Assembly: GCA_945873715.1 (NCBI GenBank) | Contig: CAMCFL010000041.1 | Coordinates: forward strand, 1-11,869 | Reading direction: 5' to 3' | Length of the DNA: 11,869 bases | Source of the DNA: Akkermansia muciniphila | GTDB taxonomy: Bacteria > Verrucomicrobiota > Verrucomicrobiia > Limisphaerales > UBA9464 | Shown: positions 1 to 6,956 of the stretch, piece after piece | Layout: the number at the start of each line of letters is the position of its first letter | Numbering within the stretch: the first letter of the stretch is position 1 | Notes under the pieces: model-generated | Seen by the model: the letters and a program-made list of their open reading frames with translations, nothing else | The model's database searches: none | What the model was told of the DNA's origin: nothing | Program-made: the position numbers and the translations under genes

Positions 1-2100
1 CGAGAGCTTCAATTCGCCGGGGACGCCGATCCGTTGCTCGAATTCCTTCACGTTGGCGACCGGTTGATCGTTGATGTGGGTGATGATCTCGAAGGGTTTG
101 ATCCCGGCCACCGAAGCCTTGCTGCCCGGTTCGATCCGCGACACCACCACGCCCGGTTCGTCGGCCTTGCGCTGGGTGTAACGGCGCACGTCATAGGTCA
201 GGTCGCGGACGGTGATCCCCACCGACTCCGACTTGAACCGGGGCGCGGACTCGTAGTGGACGGGGCTGGCGGTGACTTCCAGGTCGATCTGACGAACCTT
301 GCCGTCGTTCACGTATTCCAGCGTGAATTTCCGGCCGAATCCCAGATCGGTCAGGGCGCGGGTGAAGGAGTTCTCGACGGGGGCCCAGGGCGTCGGCAGG
401 CGATCGAAGATCTGTTCCCGGATCTCATCCATCCGTTCCCAGGGGAAGGGCTGACCCCGCATGGGATCGTCTTCGAGTTCCACTTCCACGGGCAGCGGTT
501 CCCCCGGGACCCGCAGTCGGAGCAGCACCGCGCCCGCCGTGATCCCCGCCTGGGCGGCAGGCGATCCCGGGTGCACATAGGTCACCATCGCCCCGGACCC
601 GCCGTCCTGGGTGTGCTCGGATACCTGATTGGCCCGGGCCAGCTCCCGCGTCATCGGCTGCAATTCCGTCCCGAGCCAGGCGAGCCGGTTTTCGTCGGCT
701 TCCGACACGGGAATGTTGGCGGGGTCGGCGGAAGCCGGAAGGCTCTGCACCGCGCTGGCGAGGAGTCGGGCCGGGGTCAACTCGGTGGAGTCACCCATCC
801 GCGAACGGGGCCGTCCCGTCTTGGCCCGGGGTTGAAGCGGAAGCGCGATCAGTTCCATCTCCGGCGTGAGAAGGAAGGCGTTCTCGGTGTCGTTCATGTC
901 GGCCAACTCCGGGAACCCCTCCAGCCGCGTGCCCACATGGACCGCGCCAACCCGCGCATGGTGGAGGTACTGGACGCGATTCTCCCCCTGAAGCGCCAGG
1001 TCGATCCGATAGCTCAGCTTCTCCACCGACTCGGACATCGACCGGGTCGTGACCTTCAGCGTCTGGGGCAGGGGTTGCTCCGGTTCCACCACCAGCACGC
1101 CGTGATCCTTCAGCGACGCGATGAACTTCGCCGTGATCGGCTGGCCCTTGGCCGCATGGATCTGGATGCGCTGGAGTCGGGCCGTGGTCGCCGGGCGCAG
1201 GGCCGCCAGGATCGCGACGCGGTTGGGTGCCAGCACCACGCCGAGAACATCGCGCTCCGTGCTGGCGTCTTCGCCGTCCTCGTCGTCGCCCATCTGGAAC
1301 CGGCGTCGGGCCATGCCCGGACTGGGCTTCGGACTGCGGAAGCTCAGACGCGCCCGGACCAGGGTGTTCTCGGCCAGTTCACCCACCTGCTGGAGTTGCC
1401 GGTCGTAATCGGCCCGGGACAATTGCTTCCACGCGTCGGGCGAACCCTGCCACGAATCGTCCAGCGGGAGCCGGCGGGTCAGGAGGATCCCCAGTGCGAC
1501 GCCGTTGGTGGAGACCGCGACGCCCTGATTCTCGACAACGCGCCAGAGGCGTTGTCCCTCGGTCTCCATCACCCGGCCGGGGAAGGGGAGGAGTTCGCGG
1601 ATCATTCCGCCTTCATATCGGTAATGACTGCCGATGAAGGCGGCCGCGCCCTTGCCGAACTCGAGCGGCTTCGAACCTTCCAGCGCACCGTCCAACCTGA
1701 GGAAGACCGCCCACTGATCCCGCGCATAACCTTCGACCCTGGCCGTGGTCTCTCCGGTCGCCGTCCGCACGTGGATGGCCTTGATGAAGCGCGGGTGAAC
1801 GGTCCAGTCCATCGCCACCACCCGGCCCGGCGCGAAGAGGAATCCGGTGGTCTCCAGCGGACGTTCCTCAGCGACGAGCTCCGCCAGGGAATGCACGGAA
1901 TTGTGGCGGGCACCGGGATCGATATCCATCACCCCGCTCGGGGCCTCGCCCTTGTCGAACTGGAGATCAATCTCCACCCGGACCATGCCGGGGGCGATGG
2001 GAGCGAGTGCCGCCCTGGCGGTGTCGGCGGGGGCGGCGTGCAACCCAGGGATCGGCAGGAGAAGCCATCCGGCAAGGAGTGCGATGTTCAGGCGGTACAT
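1..2100 (-). CDS. Secreted two-PDZ protein, HtrA-like with a degenerate protease domain (3' end beyond window)
   Basis: The minus strand is open from an ATG at 2100 to the window edge: 700 codons without a stop, so the C-terminus is missing. Residues 1-22 look like a Sec signal peptide (hydrophobic core at 6-20, then LHA-A). A PDZ domain around 485-560 carries HPGSPAAQAGI at 510-520. A second from about 630 has IEPGSKASVAGIKP at 656-669, followed by INDQPV. The arrangement, secretion signal then beta-rich domain then two PDZ domains, is that of HtrA/Deg periplasmic proteases. TTGFLFAPGRVV (84-95), the WAVFLRLD stretch (130-137) and NGVALGIL (199-206) align by eye with the HtrA fold. The expected catalytic His falls near M97-W99, the Asp at Q129, and no GNSGG motif is seen near 190-200. 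It is therefore probably a pseudoprotease acting as a periplasmic scaffold or chaperone; this role is inferred. It lies 94 bp downstream of the purine nucleoside phosphorylase on the same strand. Confidence 0.8.
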   Translation of the reverse strand, partial: MYRLNIALLAGWLLLPIPGLHAAPADTARAALAPIAPGMVRVEIDLQFDKGEAPSGVMDIDPGARHNSVHSLAELVAEERPLETTGFLFAPGRVVAMDWTVHPRFIKAIHVRTATGETTARVEGYARDQWAVFLRLDGALEGSKPLEFGKGAAAFIGSHYRYEGGMIRELLPFPGRVMETEGQRLWRVVENQGVAVSTNGVALGILLTRRLPLDDSWQGSPDAWKQLSRADYDRQLQQVGELAENTLVRARLSFRSPKPSPGMARRRFQMGDDEDGEDASTERDVLGVVLAPNRVAILAALRPATTARLQRIQIHAAKGQPITAKFIASLKDHGVLVVEPEQPLPQTLKVTTRSMSESVEKLSYRIDLALQGENRVQYLHHARVGAVHVGTRLEGFPELADMNDTENAFLLTPEMELIALPLQPRAKTGRPRSRMGDSTELTPARLLASAVQSLPASADPANIPVSEADENRLAWLGTELQPMTRELARANQVSEHTQDGGSGAMVTYVHPGSPAAQAGITAGAVLLRLRVPGEPLPVEVELEDDPMRGQPFPWERMDEIREQIFDRLPTPWAPVENSFTRALTDLGFGRKFTLEYVNDGKVRQIDLEVTASPVHYESAPRFKSESVGITVRDLTYDVRRYTQRKADEPGVVVSRIEPGSKASVAGIKPFEIITHINDQPVANVKEFEQRIGVPGELKLS

Positions 2101-2194
2101 ACCCTGAGGCTAGGCCCAGCGATCGACACCCGGCAAGCCTGCCCGTTCCCAGTCGGGCGACGCCGAATCTGGGCGCGGTCCCAGGTCCGAAGCC

Positions 2195-3022
2195 TCAGCC
2201 CCGGACCCATTCGCCCACCAGACGGGTGGCCCTAGGAGCGACTTCGCGGGCGACGTCGAGCACTTCCAGATGCGAGACCTTCTGCGATGGTCCGGCCAGG
2301 CCGGCCGCCACGTTGGTGATGCAACTCAGCCCCGCCACCCGCATCCCGCAGTGCCGCGCCACGATCGCCTCGGGGACCGTGCTCATTCCTACCGCGTCCG
2401 CTCCCAGGGTCCGGAAGGCGCGGATCTCCGCCGGTGTTTCAAACGAGGGACCCGACACCGCCAGGTAGACCCCTTCGGGAATTTTGATGCCGAGGCGCTT
2501 TCCCGCCTGAAGCATTCGCGCCCGCAGGCCGGAATCGTACACGCCGGTCATGTCCACGAACCGTTCACGGCCCTTGGCCACCGGACCCCGCAGCGGATTG
2601 GATCCCATGAAATTGATGTGGTCGGACAACGCCATGAAATCCCCGGGCTGAAACCCTTTTCGGATTCCACCCGCGGCGTTGGTCAGCAGCAGATCCTTCA
2701 CACCCAACTCCGCCAGCACCCGGATGGGGAAAGTCACCTGAGGCCAGTCGAAGCCCTCGTAGAAATGGGCGCGACCGGCCAGCACGGCGACCGGCGTGCC
2801 CTGCCATTCGCCGAGGATCAGCCGGCCCGCATGTCCGACGACGCTGCCCACGGCAAACCCGGGAATGTCAGCATAGGAAAGGAGGGTCGCATTGGGGATC
2901 GCTTCTGCGACCGGGCCAAAGCCGGAGCCGAGAACGATCCCGACGGTGGGGACGACGGGAGAGCGGGAACGGATCCATCGGGCGGCGCGGACCGGGTCGA
3001 GGGCAGGAGTTCGACGCGTCAT
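2195..3022 (-). CDS. punA: Purine nucleoside phosphorylase, trimeric (PNP/PunA) type
   Basis: The 275-residue product is a cytoplasmic purine-salvage enzyme that cleaves (deoxy)inosine and (deoxy)guanosine with phosphate to the free base and (deoxy)ribose-1-phosphate. All signature sites are visible, in near-register with the mammalian enzyme: phosphate loop GSGFG (32-36), GHAGR with H64, GRAHFYEG with R84, H86, Y88 and E89 (83-90), TNAAGG (114-119), base-site GPSFETPAE with E195 (191-199), GADAVGMSTVPE with M213 (207-218) and TN at 236-237. The length is normal for trimeric PNP. The ATG at 3022 gives the full-length family N-terminus; no clear Shine-Dalgarno sequence precedes it. It diverges from moeB and is followed on the same strand by the two-PDZ protein. 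Paralogous MTA phosphorylases share the fold, but the intact GPSFETPAE and TN sites favour PNP. Confidence 0.95.
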   Translation of the reverse strand: MTRRTPALDPVRAARWIRSRSPVVPTVGIVLGSGFGPVAEAIPNATLLSYADIPGFAVGSVVGHAGRLILGEWQGTPVAVLAGRAHFYEGFDWPQVTFPIRVLAELGVKDLLLTNAAGGIRKGFQPGDFMALSDHINFMGSNPLRGPVAKGRERFVDMTGVYDSGLRARMLQAGKRLGIKIPEGVYLAVSGPSFETPAEIRAFRTLGADAVGMSTVPEAIVARHCGMRVAGLSCITNVAAGLAGPSQKVSHLEVLDVAREVAPRATRLVGEWVRG

Positions 3023-3328
3023 TGAGGAAAGAGTCCGCTGGATCCCGGCCGGTGCCCAGAGCGGAGTTGGGTCTGGCTAGCGGGCTAGTTTTCAGTTTCA
3101 AGATTCAAGCCTCCGGCGGCGCGGTTCAGACTGTCTCCGGCCAGCGGAGGGACGAGCTCTGCGAGTCCGATACCGGCGGGCGAGGACGCCCGCGGTCCCG
3201 GGAGGGACCGGCTTGGGCTTGAAACTTCCATCTGAAATCCTTCCATCCTCGCCCCGCGCCGTCCTGACAAACTCCCAAACGGCACTTGGCCCACGGGGAC
3301 GCGAAGCCTACGATGGCGGCGTTTCGGT
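3023..3328. other. Divergent intergenic region between punA and moeB
   Basis: This 306-bp region separates two divergent genes, so promoters for both should lie here. I could not find a convincing -35/-10 pair: CTGACA at 3264-3269 resembles a -35 box but has no good -10 partner at the usual spacing. The middle is occupied by a dispersed repeat (3146-3193). No open reading frame here looks like a real gene. Confidence 0.5.
3146..3193. repeat. Dispersed intergenic repeat, half-copy with GC hairpin
   Basis: Positions 3146-3170 match 6408-6432 at 24 of 25 bases. In both places the block is followed by a GGCGGGC-RAGG element. Here the following segment forms a perfect 7-bp stem, GCGGGCG (3176-3182) with CGCCCGC (3187-3193), around a 4-base AGGA loop. 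The right-hand inverted arm found at 6453-6477 is absent, so this looks like a half-copy of the same element. Confidence 0.7.
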
Positions 3329-4480
3329 ATGATCGACCTTACTAACGAGGAAATTCGTCGCTATTCACGTCACCTCATCCTTCCGGAGGTGGGAATGGCG
3401 GGCCAGCGCAGGATTCGCAACACGTCGGTGCTCTGCATCGGCGCGGGCGGTCTGGGCAGTCCGATCGCCATGTATCTGGCGGCGGCAGGCATCGGCAAGA
3501 TCGGCTTGGTGGACTTTGACACGGTCGACGTGTCGAACCTCCAACGGCAGATCCTCCACACCGATGCCGACATCGGTCGTTCGAAGGCGGAGTCGGCGCA
3601 GGAGACCATCGGCGGATTGAATCCGAACGTGGAAGTGGTCCTGCACAAGACCCGGATCTCCTCCGACAACGCCCTCGACCTCGTCGGGCCGTACGACATC
3701 GTGGTGGATGGGACGGACAATTTTCCGACGCGTTACCTGACCAATGACGCTTGTGTGCTGCTGAAGAAGCCCAACGTGTACGGCTCGATCTTCCGCTTCG
3801 AGGGTCAGGCAAGCGTGTTCGCCCCGCATCTGGGCGGGCCCTGCTACCGGTGTCTCTATCCAGAGCCGCCGCCGCCGGGCATGGTCCCGAGCTGCGCCGA
3901 GGGCGGCGTGTTGGGGGTGCTGCCGGGAATCATCGGCTGCATCCAGGCGACCGAGATCCTCAAGCTGGCGCTGGGCAAGGGGTCGACGTTGATCGGGCGT
4001 CTGCTGTTGTTCAACGCCCTCGACATGAAGTTCCGCGAGCTGAAGCTCCGGAAGGATCCGAAGTGCCCGATCTGCGGTCCGAACCCGACCGTCACCAGCC
4101 TGATTGATTACGAGCAGTTCTGTGGAATCGTGCCGGAGTCGAAGAACCCGCTGGAGAATCCGGATGAAGTCACCGTTCAGGAGATGAAGAAGGCACTGGA
4201 AAATCCCTCGCTGGGAATCCGGGTGGTGGATGTCCGCGAACCGGATGAGTTCGCCATCGCCCATGTCCACGGAGTGCCGCAGTTGCCGTTGAGCCAGTTG
4301 CCGCAGCGATTCACCGAGCTGGATCCCAACGTGCAGTATTACCTGCACTGCAAGGGCGGGATTCGATCGATGAAGGCCCTGCGCTTCCTCCGCGAGCAGG
4401 GGTTCAAGTACGTGAAGTCGGTGAAGGGTGGCATCGGGGCCTGGAGTGACCAGGTCGATGCTTCCGTGCCGAAATACTGA
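3329..4480 (+). CDS. moeB: MoeB/MoeZ-type adenylyltransferase-sulfurtransferase (ThiF domain plus rhodanese domain)
   Basis: The 383-residue protein is an E1-like enzyme that adenylates the C-terminal Gly-Gly of a small ubiquitin-like sulfur carrier (MoaD, ThiS or CysO type) and can load it with sulfur for molybdopterin, thiamine or cysteine synthesis. The ThiF/MoeB domain covers about 5-250: nucleotide loop GAGGLG (38-43), D62 and D64, NLQRQ (70-74), TDNFPTR (129-135), zinc pairs CYRC (172-175) and CPIC (246-249), and SCAEGG with C189. A rhodanese domain follows at about 280-383 with VVDVREPDEF (299-308) and the persulfide loop CKGGIRS, C341. This two-domain build is typical of MoeZ/MOCS3-type proteins rather than E. 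coli MoeB. No carrier protein gene is present in the window, so its partner is unknown. trpB begins 30 bp downstream, suggesting co-transcription. No obvious ribosome binding site precedes the ATG. Confidence 0.93.
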   Translation: MIDLTNEEIRRYSRHLILPEVGMAGQRRIRNTSVLCIGAGGLGSPIAMYLAAAGIGKIGLVDFDTVDVSNLQRQILHTDADIGRSKAESAQETIGGLNPNVEVVLHKTRISSDNALDLVGPYDIVVDGTDNFPTRYLTNDACVLLKKPNVYGSIFRFEGQASVFAPHLGGPCYRCLYPEPPPPGMVPSCAEGGVLGVLPGIIGCIQATEILKLALGKGSTLIGRLLLFNALDMKFRELKLRKDPKCPICGPNPTVTSLIDYEQFCGIVPESKNPLENPDEVTVQEMKKALENPSLGIRVVDVREPDEFAIAHVHGVPQLPLSQLPQRFTELDPNVQYYLHCKGGIRSMKALRFLREQGFKYVKSVKGGIGAWSDQVDASVPKY

Positions 4481-4510
4481 CCGATCCGCAGCGTCCGCCT
4501 GATCCGCCCC

Positions 4511-5740
4511 ATGAGTGCCGCCGAGACCGTTGAGTTTGCTTCGTCCGCCATGCCGGATGCCGAGGGGCATTTTGGCAACTTTGGTGGCCGATATGTGCCC
4601 GAGACGCTGGTGTATCCGCTCCAGCAGTTGGAGGAGGAGTACTTCCGTGCCCAGCACGATCCGGCCTTCCAGGAGGAACTCGATTACTACCTGAAGGAGT
4701 TCGTGGGGCGGCCGACACCCCTGTATCTGGCGGAACGGATGACCCGGGAGTTGGGCGGGGCGAAGATCTACCTGAAGCGCGAAGACCTCCTGCACACGGG
4801 GGCCCACAAGATCAACAACGCCCTCGGTCAGGTGCTGCTCGCCCGGCGGATGGGCAAGACCCGGATCATTGCCGAGACCGGAGCCGGCCAGCATGGCGTC
4901 GCCACCGCCACGGTGGCGGCCATGTTCGGTTTCAAGTGCGTCATCTACATGGGTGCGGTGGATTGCGAGCGGCAGTCGCTCAATGTCTACCGCATGAAGA
5001 TGCTGGGTGCGGAGGTGGTGCCCGTCCACGCCGGTCAGAAGACCCTCAAGGAGGCCGTCAACGAGGCCATGCGCGATTGGGTCACCCACGTTCGCTCCAC
5101 CCATTACATCCTCGGGACCGCCTACGGTGCGCATCCCTACCCGGTGATGGTCCGCAATTTCCACCGGGTCATCGGGGACGAGGCCCGACGCCAGATCCTG
5201 GAGAAGGAAGGCCGCCTTCCTGACCTGCTGATGGCCTGCGTCGGGGGCGGATCCAATGCCATCGGACTTTTCTATCCCTTCCTCAACGATCCCGGCGTCC
5301 GGATGGTCGGAGTGGAAGCCGGCGGGCACGGCATCCTTCCGGAGCAGCACGCGGCGCGGTTTCACGGCGGATCCCTTGGCGTCTTGCAGGGGACGCGTTC
5401 CTACATCCTTCAGGACGAGCACGGGCAGATCCAATCCACCCACTCGGTCTCCGCCGGTCTGGATTACGCCGCCGTCGGTCCCGAGCACGCCTGGTTGCAT
5501 GATCAGGGTCGGGTGGAATACCGCTATGCCACCGATGAAAAGGCGCTCGAAGCCTTCATGCGCCTGGCCCGGACGGAGGGGATCATCCCGGCCCTCGAAT
5601 CCGCACACGCGGTGGCCGAGGCCATTCATCAGGCTCCCCTGATGCGTCCGGATGAGATCATCGTGGTGAACCTGTCCGGCCGCGGGGACAAGGACGTGAT
5701 GCAGGTCGCCAGCAAGATCGGGTTGAAGATGCCGGAGTGA
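4511..5740 (+). CDS. trpB: Tryptophan synthase beta chain
   Basis: The 409-residue product condenses indole with serine in a PLP-dependent reaction, the last step of tryptophan synthesis, normally in an alpha2-beta2 complex with TrpA. Diagnostic sites: FGNFGGRYVPETL (21-33), HTGAHKINN with PLP lysine K100 (95-103), AETGAGQHG with catalytic E122 (121-129), CERQ (152-155), phosphate loop GGGSNA (245-250), and NLSGRGDKD near the C-terminus. It is the TrpB1 (TrpA-partnered) type by length and motifs. The SAGLDY-AA-VGPEH segment replaces the usual Pro-Gly/Pro-Ser dipeptide with Ala-Ala, which is a minor variation. The ATG at 4511 adds about 12 residues before the family N-terminus; an in-frame ATG at 4550 is an alternative, and neither has a good Shine-Dalgarno. 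It lies 30 bp after moeB. No trpA follows in this window. Confidence 0.97.
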   Translation: MSAAETVEFASSAMPDAEGHFGNFGGRYVPETLVYPLQQLEEEYFRAQHDPAFQEELDYYLKEFVGRPTPLYLAERMTRELGGAKIYLKREDLLHTGAHKINNALGQVLLARRMGKTRIIAETGAGQHGVATATVAAMFGFKCVIYMGAVDCERQSLNVYRMKMLGAEVVPVHAGQKTLKEAVNEAMRDWVTHVRSTHYILGTAYGAHPYPVMVRNFHRVIGDEARRQILEKEGRLPDLLMACVGGGSNAIGLFYPFLNDPGVRMVGVEAGGHGILPEQHAARFHGGSLGVLQGTRSYILQDEHGQIQSTHSVSAGLDYAAVGPEHAWLHDQGRVEYRYATDEKALEAFMRLARTEGIIPALESAHAVAEAIHQAPLMRPDEIIVVNLSGRGDKDVMQVASKIGLKMPE

Positions 5741-5820
5741 AGAGGTAGTCCTGAGCATCCCGAGTGACACACGGTTGCTCATATCCACCGCCATTTTCTG
5801 TTTTGCACGCGTGCTTGACC

Positions 5821-6284
5821 GTGCGGGAGAGGACACCATCGAGTGTCGTAAAAGCTTCGCTCTTCCCCCGGTTGTCCATCCTGGCCGCCCTGTCGTTCAT
5901 CGGGGTCTCGGCTCAGGCCCCGCCGAAAACTCCCACCCCGGGCAAGCCGGTCGTCATTGAGGCGCGGTGGGTGAACAAGTGGTCCAAGGCCCATATCATC
6001 GAGAGATCCGTGGATCCGGCCAACCCTGCGGCGGGCGTCCAGAACAAGGTCCACTGCGAGGGTTCGTGGAACCCTTCACCCACACTGACGCCGGCAAGAA
6101 GACGGCCGGCACCTGGACGAAGACCGATCGGGGCGACGGTCTGGTGCTCCTGGATCCGTGGGGCGAAGGCGACTTCCGTCTGGAACAGTGCGGGGCCACC
6201 ACCGGGTTCAAATCCCAGGGGGTGCAACAGACCCACATTGGGGTTTACGGACAACGCGCCTTCCTCGCCGGTCGCAAGAACTGA
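5821..6284 (+). pseudogene. Small secreted protein gene with an apparent one-base frameshift
   Basis: Two overlapping frames read as one gene broken near 6060. The first, open from upstream and in frame with GTG at 5821, gives a basic n-region, a hydrophobic stretch LSILAALSFIGVSAQA and an AQA cleavage site, then about 45 plausible secreted residues ending in KVHCE (codon 6058-6060). After that this frame becomes proline/arginine-rich nonsense. The frame one base earlier continues from 6060 as GFVEPFTHTDAGKKTAG through GEGDFRLEQCG to LAGRKN and a TGA at 6282-6284. Restoring one G in the GGG run at 6060-6062 would fuse them into a protein of roughly 150 residues with two cysteines. I do not recognise the family. 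The start is uncertain: no ATG or good ribosome site is in frame. The cause could be genuine pseudogenisation or a homopolymer sequencing error. The gap after trpB (5741-5820) holds a weak hairpin, GAGCA 5753-5757 with TGCTC 5776-5780, possibly a terminator. Confidence 0.5.
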
Positions 6285-6309
6285 TCCACTTCGAAACCGG
6301 AGTTCTCTC

Positions 6310-6336
6310 CGCAGATGGCGCAGATGACGCAGATAA
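6310..6336. repeat. Three tandem 9-mers, CGCAGATNN
   Basis: Three consecutive 9-bp units read CGCAGATGG, CGCAGATGA and CGCAGATAA. A related array with CGGAT cores lies at 9636-9660. The array is intergenic, just downstream of the frameshifted secreted-protein gene. No function is evident. Confidence 0.7.
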
Positions 6337-6373
6337 GGAGGCCATTTCGCCCCTCAGCGGGCGTTGCCTCATC

Positions 6374-6393
6374 GCCGCCTGAGGGCAGGCGGC
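6374..6393. repeat. Perfect 8-bp hairpin at the convergent junction
   Basis: GCCGCCTG (6374-6381) pairs perfectly with CAGGCGGC (6386-6393) around an AGGG loop. It abuts the TAG stop (6394-6396) of the minus-strand operon, so it could end transcription of that operon or shield its mRNA 3' end. There is no T-tract on either side, so it is not a textbook intrinsic terminator. Confidence 0.55.
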
Positions 6394-6669
6394 CTACAGG
6401 CGTTCTTGGAGGGACGAACTCTGCGAGTCCGAAACTCCGCAGGCGGGCAAGGTCGGACTCGTAGAACTCGTCCCTCCGAAGCCGCCGTGGATGCTTGCGG
6501 GCTCAGGCAGGGGAAGTGTCAAGACGCACCCCTCATCGGGAGGCTCCTCCCCGCCGGCGCAGCAGGCTCCAGCGAGTTGAAAGCATTCGGGGCAGAGATG
6601 TCCGGTGTCCACCGCGTGCGCATCGTCGGATCCGCAGCGGTCGCAGGTGGGAGGATTCGGTTCGCTCAT
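6394..6669 (-). CDS. Small zinc-ribbon protein; C-terminus read into a repeat
   Basis: The 91-residue frame has an N-terminal treble-clef or zinc-ribbon pattern: CDRC at 9-12, CPEC at 26-29 and CC at 36-37, with H18 and H24 nearby, suggesting one structural zinc site in residues 9-37. Residues from about 65 onward are encoded by the inverted repeat at 6408-6477 and are low-complexity Ser/Thr-rich, so the original C-terminus was probably shorter or different. The ATG at 6669 starts two bases after the stop of the 94-residue upstream gene, indicating translation as part of the rpe-serpin operon. I recognise no named family. The role could be nucleic-acid or protein binding but is unknown. The N-terminal half is convincing; the last 25 or so residues are doubtful. 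Confidence 0.6.
   Translation of the reverse strand: MSEPNPPTCDRCGSDDAHAVDTGHLCPECFQLAGACCAGGEEPPDEGCVLTLPLPEPASIHGGFGGTSSTSPTLPACGVSDSQSSSLQERL
6408..6477. repeat. Long inverted repeat, full copy of a dispersed element
   Basis: The left arm (6408-6432) and right arm (6453-6477) are 25 bp each and complementary at 22 of 25 positions, with a 20-bp loop. The left arm recurs at 3146-3170 with one difference. The element lies within the 3' end of the zinc-ribbon open reading frame on the minus strand and supplies its last residues. It looks like a short non-autonomous palindromic element. Confidence 0.75.
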
Positions 6670-6671
6670 CC

Positions 6672-6956
6672 TCAGTCCTTCCGGACGCAGCGGGCCACGT
6701 CACGCACCCGGAAGACGCAGCGGCCGATGCGCAGTTCCAGGTCGAGCCGTCGCCCCTGTTCGATCCAGAGCAGGCTTTCCGCCAGTTCCAGTTTGCCGGT
6801 CAGCAGGGTGCCGTCCGACAACTCGAGTTCGACCGGGTGACCAATCGGCATGCCGACGTCGCGGGAGAGTTGGCGGCGGTCGGCATCCCGCTGGTCGTAC
6901 CAGGCCTTCAATCCGTCCGGACCGGGAGTGTCGAAGGGGAGTCCTTCCTGATTCAT
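6672..6956 (-). CDS. 94-residue protein of unknown function, predicted small beta-barrel
   Basis: The start codon overlaps the serpin stop in a classic ATGA (6953-6956) and the stop lies two bases before the zinc-ribbon start, so coupled translation is likely. Residues 1-40 are charged and include a probable helix (DADRRQLSRD). Residues 40-85 alternate hydrophobic and polar positions, with HPVELELSDGTLLTG followed by LELAESLLWIEQGRR and LDLELRIGRCVF, a pattern of short beta strands resembling an Sm or SH3-like barrel. There is no signal peptide, so it is cytoplasmic, unlike the serpin encoded just before it. I do not recognise the family. The tight operon packing supports a real gene. Confidence 0.7.
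   Translation of the reverse strand: MNQEGLPFDTPGPDGLKAWYDQRDADRRQLSRDVGMPIGHPVELELSDGTLLTGKLELAESLLWIEQGRRLDLELRIGRCVFRVRDVARCVRKD

Noticed and set aside
34..2235. 733-codon open frame on the plus strand
   Set aside because: It is the antisense shadow of the minus-strand two-PDZ gene, whose own frame shows a signal peptide and PDZ motifs. The plus-strand translation is rich in Arg, His, Gly and Pro without domains, as expected opposite a GC-rich gene.
3264..3314. Promoter for moeB using CTGACA at 3264 and TACGAT at 3309
   Set aside because: The spacing between the two is 39 bp, far from the 16-18 bp needed, so they cannot act as one promoter.
5753..5780. Intrinsic terminator after trpB
   Set aside because: The GAGCA/TGCTC stem is only 5 bp with an 18-base loop and no continuous T-tract, so it was noted in the neighbouring entry but not listed as a terminator.
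3365..5839. 824-codon open frame on the minus strand
   Set aside because: It lies opposite moeB and trpB, which are unmistakable. The long antisense frame follows from strong third-position GC bias.
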